DNA of 9,084 nt from Oligosphaeraceae bacterium. Its GTDB lineage: Bacteria > Verrucomicrobiota > Lentisphaeria > Oligosphaerales > Oligosphaeraceae. The stretch covers positions 1 to 9,084 of the forward strand of contig JAAYYJ010000051.1 of assembly GCA_012515455.1 (NCBI GenBank), read 5' to 3'. This document shows, piece after piece, positions 1-6,712 of this stretch. How positions within the stretch are numbered: the stretch's first letter is position 1; each line of letters opens with the position of its first letter. The notes under the pieces are model-generated. The model was given only the letters and a program-made list of their open reading frames with translations, searched no databases and was not told where the DNA came from. A program made the position numbers and the translations under genes.

Positions 1-129
1 GAAGGTACTTTTGCCAGTCCCGGACGGACCGATGATCGAGATGATCTCGCCTCTTTTGATTTCGGCATTGACGTCTTTGAGGACGCTGATTTGGCCGAAT
101 TGTTTGCTCAGATGTTTGACCGTAATCAT
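1..129 (-). CDS. ATP-binding subunit of an amino-acid-type ABC importer (partial, N-terminal 43 residues)
   Basis: This is the start of an ABC ATPase, cut by the left window edge. The 43 visible residues begin MITVKHLSKQFG, an A-loop region, and continue through beta strands to a complete Walker A motif, GPSGTGKST (residues 34-42), which binds the ATP phosphates. The ATG (127-129) overlaps the TGA stop of the receptor-permease gene (126-128) as ATGA, so the two are probably translationally coupled. A strong Shine-Dalgarno sequence lies in the 3' end of the upstream gene. Together with the SBP_bac_3/HisM-type partner, this points to a GlnQ/HisP-like ATPase that powers uptake from the cytoplasmic face. 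The Q-loop, signature and Walker B lie outside the window, so the subfamily is inferred from the neighbour. Confidence 0.9.
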   Translation of the reverse strand, partial: MITVKHLSKQFGQISVLKDVNAEIKRGEIISIIGPSGTGKSTF

Positions 130-3100
130 GCTTTCACCTCCACTCCTCTGAGAACCCGTTTGCGCTGTGCCGGGTCGATTTTCCGCTCCAGCAGGCTGAG
201 CAGGGAGGTCAGCAGGCCTGAGAAGGTGAAATAGATCAGGGCGGTAGCAATCAGGGGGAAGAACGCTTCGTAGGTGCGGCTGCGGATGATATCGCTGACT
301 TTGGTCAGGTCCTGGATAGCGATATAGCCTACCACCGAAGTCATTTTAACCGTGGAAATGACTTCCCCTTTGAAAACCGGCAGCACATGCCTTGCGGCCT
401 GGGGCAGAATAATGCGTCGCAGCACCTGCAGGCGCTGAAAGCCTAGGGCCTGCGCCGCTTCAATCTGGCCATGATCCAGGGCGGCGATGCCGGTGCGGAA
501 CATTTCGGCCGAGTAGGCGGCGAAATTCATGGCGAAAGAAAGGATAGCAATCAGGATGGCATTGGCATCAAAGTGCCCGAAGACAACATAGTACATCAGC
601 ATCAGCAGCACCAGAATCGGCGTGCCTTGCAGGCAGCGGATGTAAACCTTGGCCGGGATGCTGGCAATTTTGTGCTGCGACCGGCGCAACAGGCAGACCA
701 GGAAACCGAGCAGGGTGCCAAGCAGGATCGCGCAGAGGGAGACCAGGATGGTCACCCAGAGACCCTTGAGCACTAGTTTGTAACGGGCTTCCAGAAGAAA
801 GGTGCTGTGAAAACTCTGGCGCAGTTTTCCCAGAAAAACCCTGACAGAACTCTGGCTCTGCGGCTTGCCGTCTTGCAGCTGCTCGGAGACCACCAGCACG
901 ATTTTTCCCTGATAATTGGGGTCGCTGAAAAGGACGTTTTGGGCGCGCTCTGCAGTGACGCAGAGCCCCGATGCTGCCAGGTCGGCCTTGCCGGAAATGA
1001 CAGCTGGGATGATGGCGGAAAAACTGGTGGCGCTGACCTCCAGACTCAAGTCGAGTTTTTGGGCGATTAGGTTGAGCATATCCAGATCATAGCCGGCCAG
1101 TTTCCCATCTTTCAGATAGGAAAACGGTTCCATGGTCGGCTCGACGACTACCCGGAGAACCCCCTGCGTGCCGCTCTGGAAGAGTTCCGGGGGGGCTTTG
1201 GCCTTGTCGTCGCCGCCGAACCAGATTTCCTCCAGTCTTTTCCAGGTGCCATCCTGTTTCATTTCCTGCAGCACGCGGTTGATTTTTGCGCAGAGCTCGG
1301 TGTTTTGTTTTGCGAACGCGAAGGCATAGTCGGTGTCGGCCAGCGGTTTTTTCAGGATATGCAGGCCGGGTTGCCGGGCGACGGTAACCCGGCCGAGGGG
1401 GTCATCGACGATCAACCCGGCGAGCTTGCCGGTCTGCACCGCCAGGACCATGTCCGGATAGGAATCATAATACTCCGGAATGGTGTCCGGAAGCAGGGTC
1501 TGCTGCAGTTGATCAAAGACTGAACCGGTGAGAACACCAATCTTCTTCCCGGTGAGCAGGTCCCAATCCGACTGCTCCTGCCCATGCAGCTCTTTCCGGG
1601 TCAGAAGGGTTTGCGGATTGCAGAAATAATCCAACGTGAAATCGACCTTTTGGGCCCGCTCGGCAGTATGGGTCATGTTGGCAATGACCAGATCGACCTT
1701 CCCGGACTGCAACGCAGCCAGCAAGCCGCTGAATTTCATATTCTGGTATTCCACCCGCATGCCGAGCTCGTAAGCGATGCGTTCAATCAGCTCCCAATCG
1801 AGACCGGCAAAACGGCCCTCGTACAGGAAGCAGATGGGCTCGCGGTCGGCGGCGATGCCGACCCGCAGCAGCGGGGCGTCTGCCCCGCGGGCGGGCAGGT
1901 CCGGGATTTCATACGGGGTCAGAGAACTGCGCAGCCAGCGCTTTTCCAGCTGCTGCAACAGCCCCTGCCGGCGGAAGTTTTCCAGTACGCCATTCAGTTT
2001 CTCAAGCAGTTGCCGGTTGCCTTTTTTGACGGCGATGGCGTTGGCATCGGTGGAGAGTTTGTCCGGCAGCAGCATTAGCGCCTGGTCATGCAGCGTGTAG
2101 TTCAACATCGAGGTATAGGACCCCAGCACATATTCGAGCTTGCCGCTGCGCAAAGCGGAGACGGCGTCGGAGAAGGTGTCGAAACTGGAGGGCAGGGCGG
2201 CCGGCTGGCTGCGCTCAATATACAGCTCCCCGACGCTGCCGGTCAGAACCCCGACACGCTTGCCGGCCAGGGAAATTTCACCGCCGGCGGCAGGTTCTTT
2301 CCTCCGCAGCAGATAGATGCCGCCAGTATAGTATCCATCCGTGAAATCGACTGTGTGCTGACGTTCCGGAGTGATTGACATGGCCCCGCCGACCATATCT
2401 GTTTTGCCCACCATCAGGGTTTCGAGCAGGGAGCTGAAACCGCAGGGAGTCGGCTTAAAGACCATATTGAGCTCATAGGCGATGCGGGCAGCCAGTTCGA
2501 CATCGAACCCCAGCGAGATATTGTCTTGGCCGACATAGCTCATCGGGACATTGACGTTGTCATGGTGAAAACGCAGAACCCCGCCGCTGCCGTCAAAGTC
2601 CGGGCGGTAGGAAAGCACCGGCAGGGATTTTTCTTCCTTGCCGGCGCTGAACCAGCGCTGCTGCATTTCCTGCAGGGTGCCATCGGTCTTCAACTTGCGC
2701 ACTACCGAGCTGGCCTTTGCAGTCAGCGGATTGCCTTTGCAGATGGCAAAACCATACTGGTCGACGCAAATCGCTTCCGGCACCATTTCGAACTCCGGAA
2801 AACGTGCGGCCATCAGACGCCCGACCGGCTCATCAACCCCGACGGCTGCGACTTTGCCGCTGCGCAGGGCCAGCAGCATCGAGTTCAGATCATTGAAGTA
2901 CTGATGCTTGACATTGCTGATGCGACGGTCGATATGCAGATCAAAGACCGTCCCGGCCAAGGAGGCGATGGCTTGACCGGAAAACGCGTCAAGCTCAGAT
3001 TTCGCCTTTTCCAGCCGGTCTTTTTTCAGCACCAGGCAGATTGCCGAATCGATATAGGGTTGGGAAAGCAGCATGAATTTGCGCCGTTCCGGCGTGTCAT

Positions 3101-3809
3101 TCAAACTGGCAATCAGGAGATCAAGTTTTCCCGATTCTGCCGCAGGAATCAGGGCATCGTAGGTCATGGCGGTGATTTCGACCCGGGCATTGAGAGCCAG
3201 CCCCAGGCGCTGGATGAATTCTGCATCGAAACCGAGAAGCTTGCCATCGGAGCCATAATAACTCATCGGGGCTTCCAGACCGCAGGTGCCCACCCGAATG
3301 GTCAACGCCGGCTTGGGGGGGACCGCCAGCTGAGGCATAGCGGGGTTGTCGCCGGTGATCCAACGCTCGTACATGGCCTGATAAGTGCCATCAGCACGAT
3401 ACTGGTCGATGAACGCATTGACCCGCGGCAGGAGTTCCGCACGGGATGGCGTGATGCCGACCACAATATTCTCGTCCGCAATTTTTTCCGGCAGCAGTGC
3501 CAGTTCCGGATGTTTCTTAACGATGTGCTCGAGGCAGTGCCGGTCATACAGATAAGCATCAATCTTGCCGCTGCTGACCGCGACATAGGCATCCGAATGC
3601 GAATTTACATAAATCTTTTTGGCCTTGGCGAAGAAGCTTTCTCCGACGCTCATCGCGGCAGCGCCGGTAGGCAGGCCAATGCAGTACTCCGGTGCATTAA
3701 GTTGTGTGGCAGAGGCAATCTCCGGCAGGGTTTTCTTCTCCTGTCTGGAACAGCCGACTAGCAACAATACCAGAATCAGACCCGCCGGAACACATTTCCT
3801 GAAAATCAT
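126..3809 (-). CDS. Multi-receptor ABC transporter protein: lipoprotein-like signal, four SBP_bac_3 equivalents, HisM/GlnP-type permease
   Basis: This 1227-residue fusion combines substrate binding and membrane transport for a polar-amino-acid-type ABC importer. Residues 1-20 are a signal peptide ending in the lipobox LVGC (Cys20). Residues 41-152 match only the second half of SBP_bac_3. Complete domains follow at about 168-388, 409-626 and 646-866, and residues 883-978 match only a first half. Each first half carries a (T/A)-x-E-R-type arginine (Arg242, 483, 718, 955), which in this family binds the ligand carboxylate. The aspartate that binds the amino group is at 89, 326 and 802, but the 409-626 domain has Ser564 there. 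Residues 1005-1227 are the permease, with a Gly...Thr-Leu entry segment, about five membrane spans and the EAA loop (around Glu117-Ala137 plus 1000, ending IILPQA) that contacts the ATPase. Fused tandem receptors are known from GlnPQ-type systems; four equivalents are many. The actual ligand is not predictable. Confidence 0.9.
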   Translation of the reverse strand: MIFRKCVPAGLILVLLLVGCSRQEKKTLPEIASATQLNAPEYCIGLPTGAAAMSVGESFFAKAKKIYVNSHSDAYVAVSSGKIDAYLYDRHCLEHIVKKHPELALLPEKIADENIVVGITPSRAELLPRVNAFIDQYRADGTYQAMYERWITGDNPAMPQLAVPPKPALTIRVGTCGLEAPMSYYGSDGKLLGFDAEFIQRLGLALNARVEITAMTYDALIPAAESGKLDLLIASLNDTPERRKFMLLSQPYIDSAICLVLKKDRLEKAKSELDAFSGQAIASLAGTVFDLHIDRRISNVKHQYFNDLNSMLLALRSGKVAAVGVDEPVGRLMAARFPEFEMVPEAICVDQYGFAICKGNPLTAKASSVVRKLKTDGTLQEMQQRWFSAGKEEKSLPVLSYRPDFDGSGGVLRFHHDNVNVPMSYVGQDNISLGFDVELAARIAYELNMVFKPTPCGFSSLLETLMVGKTDMVGGAMSITPERQHTVDFTDGYYTGGIYLLRRKEPAAGGEISLAGKRVGVLTGSVGELYIERSQPAALPSSFDTFSDAVSALRSGKLEYVLGSYTSMLNYTLHDQALMLLPDKLSTDANAIAVKKGNRQLLEKLNGVLENFRRQGLLQQLEKRWLRSSLTPYEIPDLPARGADAPLLRVGIAADREPICFLYEGRFAGLDWELIERIAYELGMRVEYQNMKFSGLLAALQSGKVDLVIANMTHTAERAQKVDFTLDYFCNPQTLLTRKELHGQEQSDWDLLTGKKIGVLTGSVFDQLQQTLLPDTIPEYYDSYPDMVLAVQTGKLAGLIVDDPLGRVTVARQPGLHILKKPLADTDYAFAFAKQNTELCAKINRVLQEMKQDGTWKRLEEIWFGGDDKAKAPPELFQSGTQGVLRVVVEPTMEPFSYLKDGKLAGYDLDMLNLIAQKLDLSLEVSATSFSAIIPAVISGKADLAASGLCVTAERAQNVLFSDPNYQGKIVLVVSEQLQDGKPQSQSSVRVFLGKLRQSFHSTFLLEARYKLVLKGLWVTILVSLCAILLGTLLGFLVCLLRRSQHKIASIPAKVYIRCLQGTPILVLLMLMYYVVFGHFDANAILIAILSFAMNFAAYSAEMFRTGIAALDHGQIEAAQALGFQRLQVLRRIILPQAARHVLPVFKGEVISTVKMTSVVGYIAIQDLTKVSDIIRSRTYEAFFPLIATALIYFTFSGLLTSLLSLLERKIDPAQRKRVLRGVEVKA
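135..141 (-). promoter_or_regulatory. Strong Shine-Dalgarno for the ABC ATPase gene
   Basis: On the minus strand the sequence reads GGAGGTG, five bases before the ATG at 129-127, and lies inside the last codons of the receptor-permease gene. It supports the ATG as the true start and suggests the ATPase is translated efficiently from the same transcript. Confidence 0.75.
876..3689 (-). repeat. Four tandem protein repeats of about 238 residues, out of phase with the receptor domains
   Basis: Within the transporter protein, residues 41-978 repeat with a period near 238. Equivalent positions recur regularly. The ligand-aspartate column is at 89, 326, 564 and 802. The (D/Q)-G turn near each domain end is at 140, 376, 615 and 853. 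The Trp that follows is at 150, 386, 625 and 863. The Arg of the TxER motif is at 242, 483, 718 and 955. Each unit runs from the second half of one SBP domain to the first half of the next. Half-domain 41-152 aligns with the 409-626 domain without a gap over the 39 residues from I44 to K82 (matching V519 to K557). The repeats are diverged in sequence, so this is an old duplication. Confidence 0.8.
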
Positions 3810-3881
3810 TACCTTGCCTGACTAATAAGTTTTGACTGGACGATGCCTGCCCACAGAAAGAATCTCCGCAGGATAAAAAAA

Positions 3882-3910
3882 GTAATATAAGGCCTGCCCG
3901 CAGATTGCAA
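3882..3910 (-). promoter_or_regulatory. Possible sigma70-type promoter for the transporter operon
   Basis: On the minus strand TTGCAA (3905-3910) is separated by 17 bases from TATTAC (3882-3887). This would give a start of transcription near 3875 and a leader of about 65 bases before the ATG at 3809. The surrounding A/T-rich stretch (3871-3890) fits a promoter. The match is by eye and the consensus in this phylum is poorly known. Confidence 0.35.
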
Positions 3911-4089
3911 CTGCATTCGCCAAAAAACGTTCATTTAACCCCTCACCGCAATGCCAGTATTACCCCCTGAACCATGTCTGCGCACGCTGCGGGGCAGCAC
4001 CGGGCGCCGCCTGGTGGACTGCGCCGGGGGGTGATTCTGGCGAAAAACGAGCCCCGCAGATTGAAATCAGCCGGAATCATAGTAAGTTA

Positions 4090-4189
4090 GTTATGTCTGA
4101 CGCAGCAGACGCAACCTAGGCAAGGCAAAGGCAGGCCGAAATTGCGCTTCCAGACATAACAGCCCATAAAGACCCGTTAGTCTTTGGGG
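4090..4189 (+). promoter_or_regulatory. Structured leader: long inverted repeat plus second hairpin upstream of the first pseudopilin
   Basis: GTTATGTCTG (4090-4099) and CAGACATAAC (4151-4160) form a perfect 10-bp inverted repeat. Just inside, CGCA (4101-4104) can pair with TGCG (4143-4146), leaving a loop of about 38 bases. Immediately after comes AAAGAC (4168-4173) pairing with GTCTTT (4180-4185) across a six-base loop. That stem can be lengthened by CCC (4163-4165) with GGG (4187-4189). The element ends 38 bases before the start codon at 4228. If transcribed, it would be a two-hairpin 5' leader that could act as a cis-regulatory RNA; it could also be a protein-binding site. It matches no riboswitch class I can name with confidence. 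Confidence 0.4.
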
Positions 4190-4214
4190 TGGCGGTGGTC
4201 ATAATCAATCTTAT

Positions 4215-4220
4215 GGAGGG
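4215..4220 (+). promoter_or_regulatory. Ribosome binding site that fixes the start of the first pseudopilin
   Basis: GGAGGG lies seven bases before the ATG at 4228. This favours that ATG over the in-frame GTG at 4189, which has no such site and would start inside the leader hairpin. Confidence 0.75.
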
Positions 4221-4227
4221 TTCGGTT

Positions 4228-4908
4228 ATGTTGCATAGATACCATTCCGGCGATGCCAAGGCTGGGCGGTCAGGCTGGCGGTTGGGTTTCACCCAGATTG
4301 AACTACTGGTGGTGATAGCCATCATTGCGGTGCTGGCCTCGATGCTGCTGCCGGCCCTGGCCAAAGCCCGGGCCAAAGCCCAGGACGTCAAATGCAAGAA
4401 TCACATGGGGCAGCTGACCACATATATGCTGATGTATACCATGGATAACAATGATCATGTCTTTCATTGTATCAGCACAACTTGGAGCAATAATTATTCC
4501 AACAGCAATGCCTATGCCAGGGACTATGTCGGCTATAAGGCCAGCAGGACCAATCCGAAATCGCTGTTTTTGTGCCCGGCCCCTTTTCGCGGTCTCTATG
4601 ACTACGCTTATATCAACTACGGACTGAGTTACTATCTGTCCTATTACGCTGACCGCAACAATCTTCTCACCGCCCATAAATCCCCTGCCATCACCATGAT
4701 GTTCTGTGAGACCTCCTGGGCGTTTTCGGGTGGCGGATACCCATGGTATGTGGTCAATATGAGCAACAGTACCCGCATACAGCAAATGGCCAACGCCCAA
4801 CGCCACGGAAAATACTGGAATATCGGCTTCTGCGACGGACACGTCGGGGTGTATAAGGAGAACACCCTGCCTTCCGACGGAGCTGATCCATTCTTCAATA
4901 AACTTTAG
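4228..4908 (+). CDS. Pseudopilin-like protein with type IV prepilin N-terminus and H-X9-DG motif (first of a tandem pair)
   Basis: This is a 226-residue protein with a class III (type IV prepilin-like) signal. A 20-residue basic leader ends in Gly20 and is followed by FTQIELLVVIAIIAVLAS, with Glu at +5 of the mature form, so a prepilin peptidase would cut before Phe21. Gln at +3 is unusual where Leu is common. The hydrophobic helix (about 21-45) runs into a basic KARAKA segment and then a globular part rich in Tyr, Asn and Ser. Five cysteines (56, 81, 116, 160, 202) include an L-x-CP motif at 114-117. The C-terminus has His193 with Asp203-Gly204 exactly nine residues on, the H-X9-DG signature of prepilin-type processing-associated proteins abundant in Planctomycetes and Lentisphaerae. 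It probably sits in the inner membrane facing the periplasm or in a pseudopilus. No specific function is established for this family. Confidence 0.88.
   Translation: MLHRYHSGDAKAGRSGWRLGFTQIELLVVIAIIAVLASMLLPALAKARAKAQDVKCKNHMGQLTTYMLMYTMDNNDHVFHCISTTWSNNYSNSNAYARDYVGYKASRTNPKSLFLCPAPFRGLYDYAYINYGLSYYLSYYADRNNLLTAHKSPAITMMFCETSWAFSGGGYPWYVVNMSNSTRIQQMANAQRHGKYWNIGFCDGHVGVYKENTLPSDGADPFFNKL
4297..4380 (+). repeat. Segment shared at DNA level with 5113-5196 (pseudopilin N-terminal helix)
   Basis: By hand count, 75 of 84 bases are identical to 5113-5196 of the next gene. This covers the codons for I-E-L-L through the KARAKA segment, and most changes are silent. The rest of the two genes is clearly diverged. 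It shows that the two pseudopilins share ancestry with strong constraint on this segment, or that the segment has been homogenised. Confidence 0.8.
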
Positions 4909-4915
4909 GGCTGAA

Positions 4916-4939
4916 CAACCGGATACATAGGTCCGGTTG
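4916..4939 (+). terminator. Hairpin after the first pseudopilin, possible weak terminator or processing site
   Basis: CAACCGGA (4916-4923) and TCCGGTTG (4932-4939) form a perfect 8-bp stem with an eight-base loop, seven bases after the stop codon. Only CTTAAGCTT follows, with no run of T, so it is not a classical intrinsic terminator. It may stabilise the 3' end of the upstream message or attenuate read-through to the second pseudopilin. Confidence 0.35.
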
Positions 4940-4959
4940 CTTAAGCTTGCATTTCTAAA

Positions 4960-4974
4960 CGCGGCAGATCCGCG
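4960..4974 (+). other. Small CGCGG/CCGCG hairpin between the pseudopilins
   Basis: CGCGG (4960-4964) and CCGCG (4970-4974) can form a 5-bp stem with a five-base loop. It is short and could be chance in a G/C-rich region. Confidence 0.2.
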
Positions 4975-5033
4975 CAGCGAATACAATCTCCTCCGGTTAC
5001 GAGGCACCAGAGCCGTTGGAGGGCCCTCAGACC

Positions 5034-5053
5034 ATGCAAGACCTGGCTTGCAT
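5034..5053 (+). other. Hairpin just upstream of the second pseudopilin ribosome binding site
   Basis: ATGCAAG (5034-5040) and CTTGCAT (5047-5053) form a perfect 7-bp stem with a six-base loop, 12 bases before the AAGGA ribosome binding site (5066-5070). It could affect translation or mRNA stability of the second pseudopilin. Its sequence is not related to the hairpins in the first leader. Confidence 0.3.
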
Positions 5054-5079
5054 AGACATGCATATAAGGACACAACACG

Positions 5080-5796
5080 ATGGAAAAATCAACTCGACCA
5101 AGATTCACTCTGATTGAACTGCTGGTGGTGATCGCCATCATCGCAGTGCTGGCCTCGATGCTCCTGCCGGCCCTGAGCAAGGCGCGGGCCAAAGCCCGGG
5201 CCACTTTCTGCGCCAACAACGCCCGCTCTCTGGGCACCGGGATGATTACCTACAACGATGACAACGACGGCTTCATCGTGACCTACTGGGAGAATGGTAA
5301 AAATTGGGTCTCTGGCTGCAAGAGCTGGTACAACGAATCGCTGTCGCACGGGATGATTGCGCCGTATATCAATATCAATACCCTGACCAGTGTTCCGCTG
5401 GGGGGAAATTACACCACCAGCTCGGGACAATGGGTAAGCAAGCTGGCCTGCCCCAGTCGTCCTGTCCCTCCCCGCAGTCAGACCGGGACGATCTACGGCT
5501 GGGGCATCAATCCCCAGGCTGAAGGCAAGCACTACAGCCTGATCAAGAGTCCGGCCCGCAGCTGCCTGGCAGGGGAAGCGCTGGGCGGTTCTCCGCGAAT
5601 CAGTTATTATATCTATTACTATGCCGGACATAACTACCCGTCCGCCTTTATGCATGAGGGTAAGTGCAATTATGTTTTTACCGATGGGCACGTCGAATCA
5701 TTGCATTTCAGCAAAGTCCCCGACCAGGCTGCCCGCAGCGGGTCGGCATACTCGTCATTCTGGCGACCGGTAAATTATTCCTCCGACACCTGGTGA
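5080..5796 (+). CDS. Pseudopilin-like protein with H-X9-DG motif (second of a tandem pair, Arg at -1)
   Basis: This 238-residue paralogue of the preceding gene has its start set by AAGGA nine bases upstream. A very short leader (MEKSTRPR) precedes FTLIELLVVIAIIAVLAS, with Glu at +5. The residue before the expected cleavage site is Arg8 instead of Gly, which departs from the prepilin peptidase rule; other members of this PVC group appear to show Lys or Arg there too. The helix runs to about residue 33, followed by KARAKARA and a globular domain. Five cysteines (44, 80, 124, 162, 196) include L-x-CP at 122-125. His192 is followed nine residues later by Asp202-Gly203. Outside the helix, CP and H-X9-DG motifs it differs strongly from the first copy, so the pair may have distinct partners. 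A dehydrogenase gene follows after 160 bases on the same strand. Confidence 0.88.
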   Translation: MEKSTRPRFTLIELLVVIAIIAVLASMLLPALSKARAKARATFCANNARSLGTGMITYNDDNDGFIVTYWENGKNWVSGCKSWYNESLSHGMIAPYININTLTSVPLGGNYTTSSGQWVSKLACPSRPVPPRSQTGTIYGWGINPQAEGKHYSLIKSPARSCLAGEALGGSPRISYYIYYYAGHNYPSAFMHEGKCNYVFTDGHVESLHFSKVPDQAARSGSAYSSFWRPVNYSSDTW

Positions 5797-5877
5797 GGGC
5801 TGTGCTCCGGGTCGCGGCCGGGTCGGGCGCGATTACGAGCGCCGGGTGGATAAGCACCAGAGGAAAAGACCCTCCTC

Positions 5878-5895
5878 CCTGCCGTCCCCGGCAGG
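5878..5895 (+). terminator. G/C-rich hairpin between the pseudopilin pair and the dehydrogenase
   Basis: CCTGCCG (5878-5884) and CGGCAGG (5889-5895) form a 7-bp stem with a TCCC loop. A weaker 5-bp stem, GGCGC/GCGCC, lies at 5826-5843. No T-run follows, so intrinsic termination is uncertain. It may partly separate pseudopilin expression from the oxidoreductase genes, or simply be a stable mRNA structure. The rest of 5797-5956 holds nothing else I can recognise. Confidence 0.35.
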
Positions 5896-5956
5896 CCCTT
5901 CCCGGTGGCGCGTTGCCTCATCCCTTGATCTTGGCCTGAAACAGGAGTTTAATCTC

Positions 5957-6676
<720 letters not shown>

Positions 6677-6712
6677 GTGTACCGGAAAACCAGCGCAGCG
6701 GAGCCAGCGGCA

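Larger units (their letters stand above)
3810..4227. other. Divergent intergenic region between the transporter and the pseudopilin genes
   Basis: These 418 bases separate two divergently read units and contain no convincing gene. The left part has an A/T-rich tract and the possible minus-strand promoter. The middle (about 3980-4030) is G/C-rich with an imperfect inverted repeat, 4000-4007 against 4021-4028 with one mismatch and no T-tract. On the plus strand a TTGAAA box at 4061-4066 could be a -35 element for the pseudopilins, but no good -10 follows at 16-17 bases. The right part holds the two hairpins described separately and the ribosome binding site of the first pseudopilin. Confidence 0.6.

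Noticed and set aside
2526..3761. A 411-codon open frame on the plus strand opposite the receptor array
   Set aside because: It is antisense to well-recognised SBP domains, shows no domain of its own and has no convincing ribosome binding site.
4000..4028. Intrinsic terminator in the divergent intergenic region
   Set aside because: The stem has a mismatch and a 13-base loop, no T-run follows on either strand, and no gene ends nearby.
4090..4160. Small inverted-repeat mobile element (MITE)
   Set aside because: The 10-bp ends are perfect inverted repeats, but there is no flanking target duplication and no second copy in the window.
4090..4189. A c-di-GMP-I (GEMM) riboswitch in the pseudopilin leader
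   Set aside because: Such riboswitches control pilin genes elsewhere and a GACGCAA string is present, but the conserved first-half CACAGGGCAAACC-like segment and the typical two-helix core are not visible.
4189..4227. Upstream GTG start adding 13 residues to the first pseudopilin
   Set aside because: There is no ribosome binding site there and it begins at the end of the leader hairpin. The ATG at 4228 has GGAGGG at ideal spacing.
4303..5073. A 256-codon open frame on the minus strand across the first pseudopilin and the following gap
   Set aside because: It mirrors the pseudopilin codons and has no recognisable motifs. The plus-strand gene has a ribosome binding site and clear family signatures.
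5846..5956. Upstream GTG start adding 37 residues to the SDR
   Set aside because: The extension is Arg/Pro/Ser-rich and unlike SDR N-termini, and it would be translated through the hairpin at 5878-5895. AGGAG before 5957 marks the better start.
6677..6712. GTG start directly after the SDR stop codon for the flavoprotein
   Set aside because: There is no good ribosome binding site before it, whereas GGAG at 6700-6703 fits the ATG at 6713. It remains possible.
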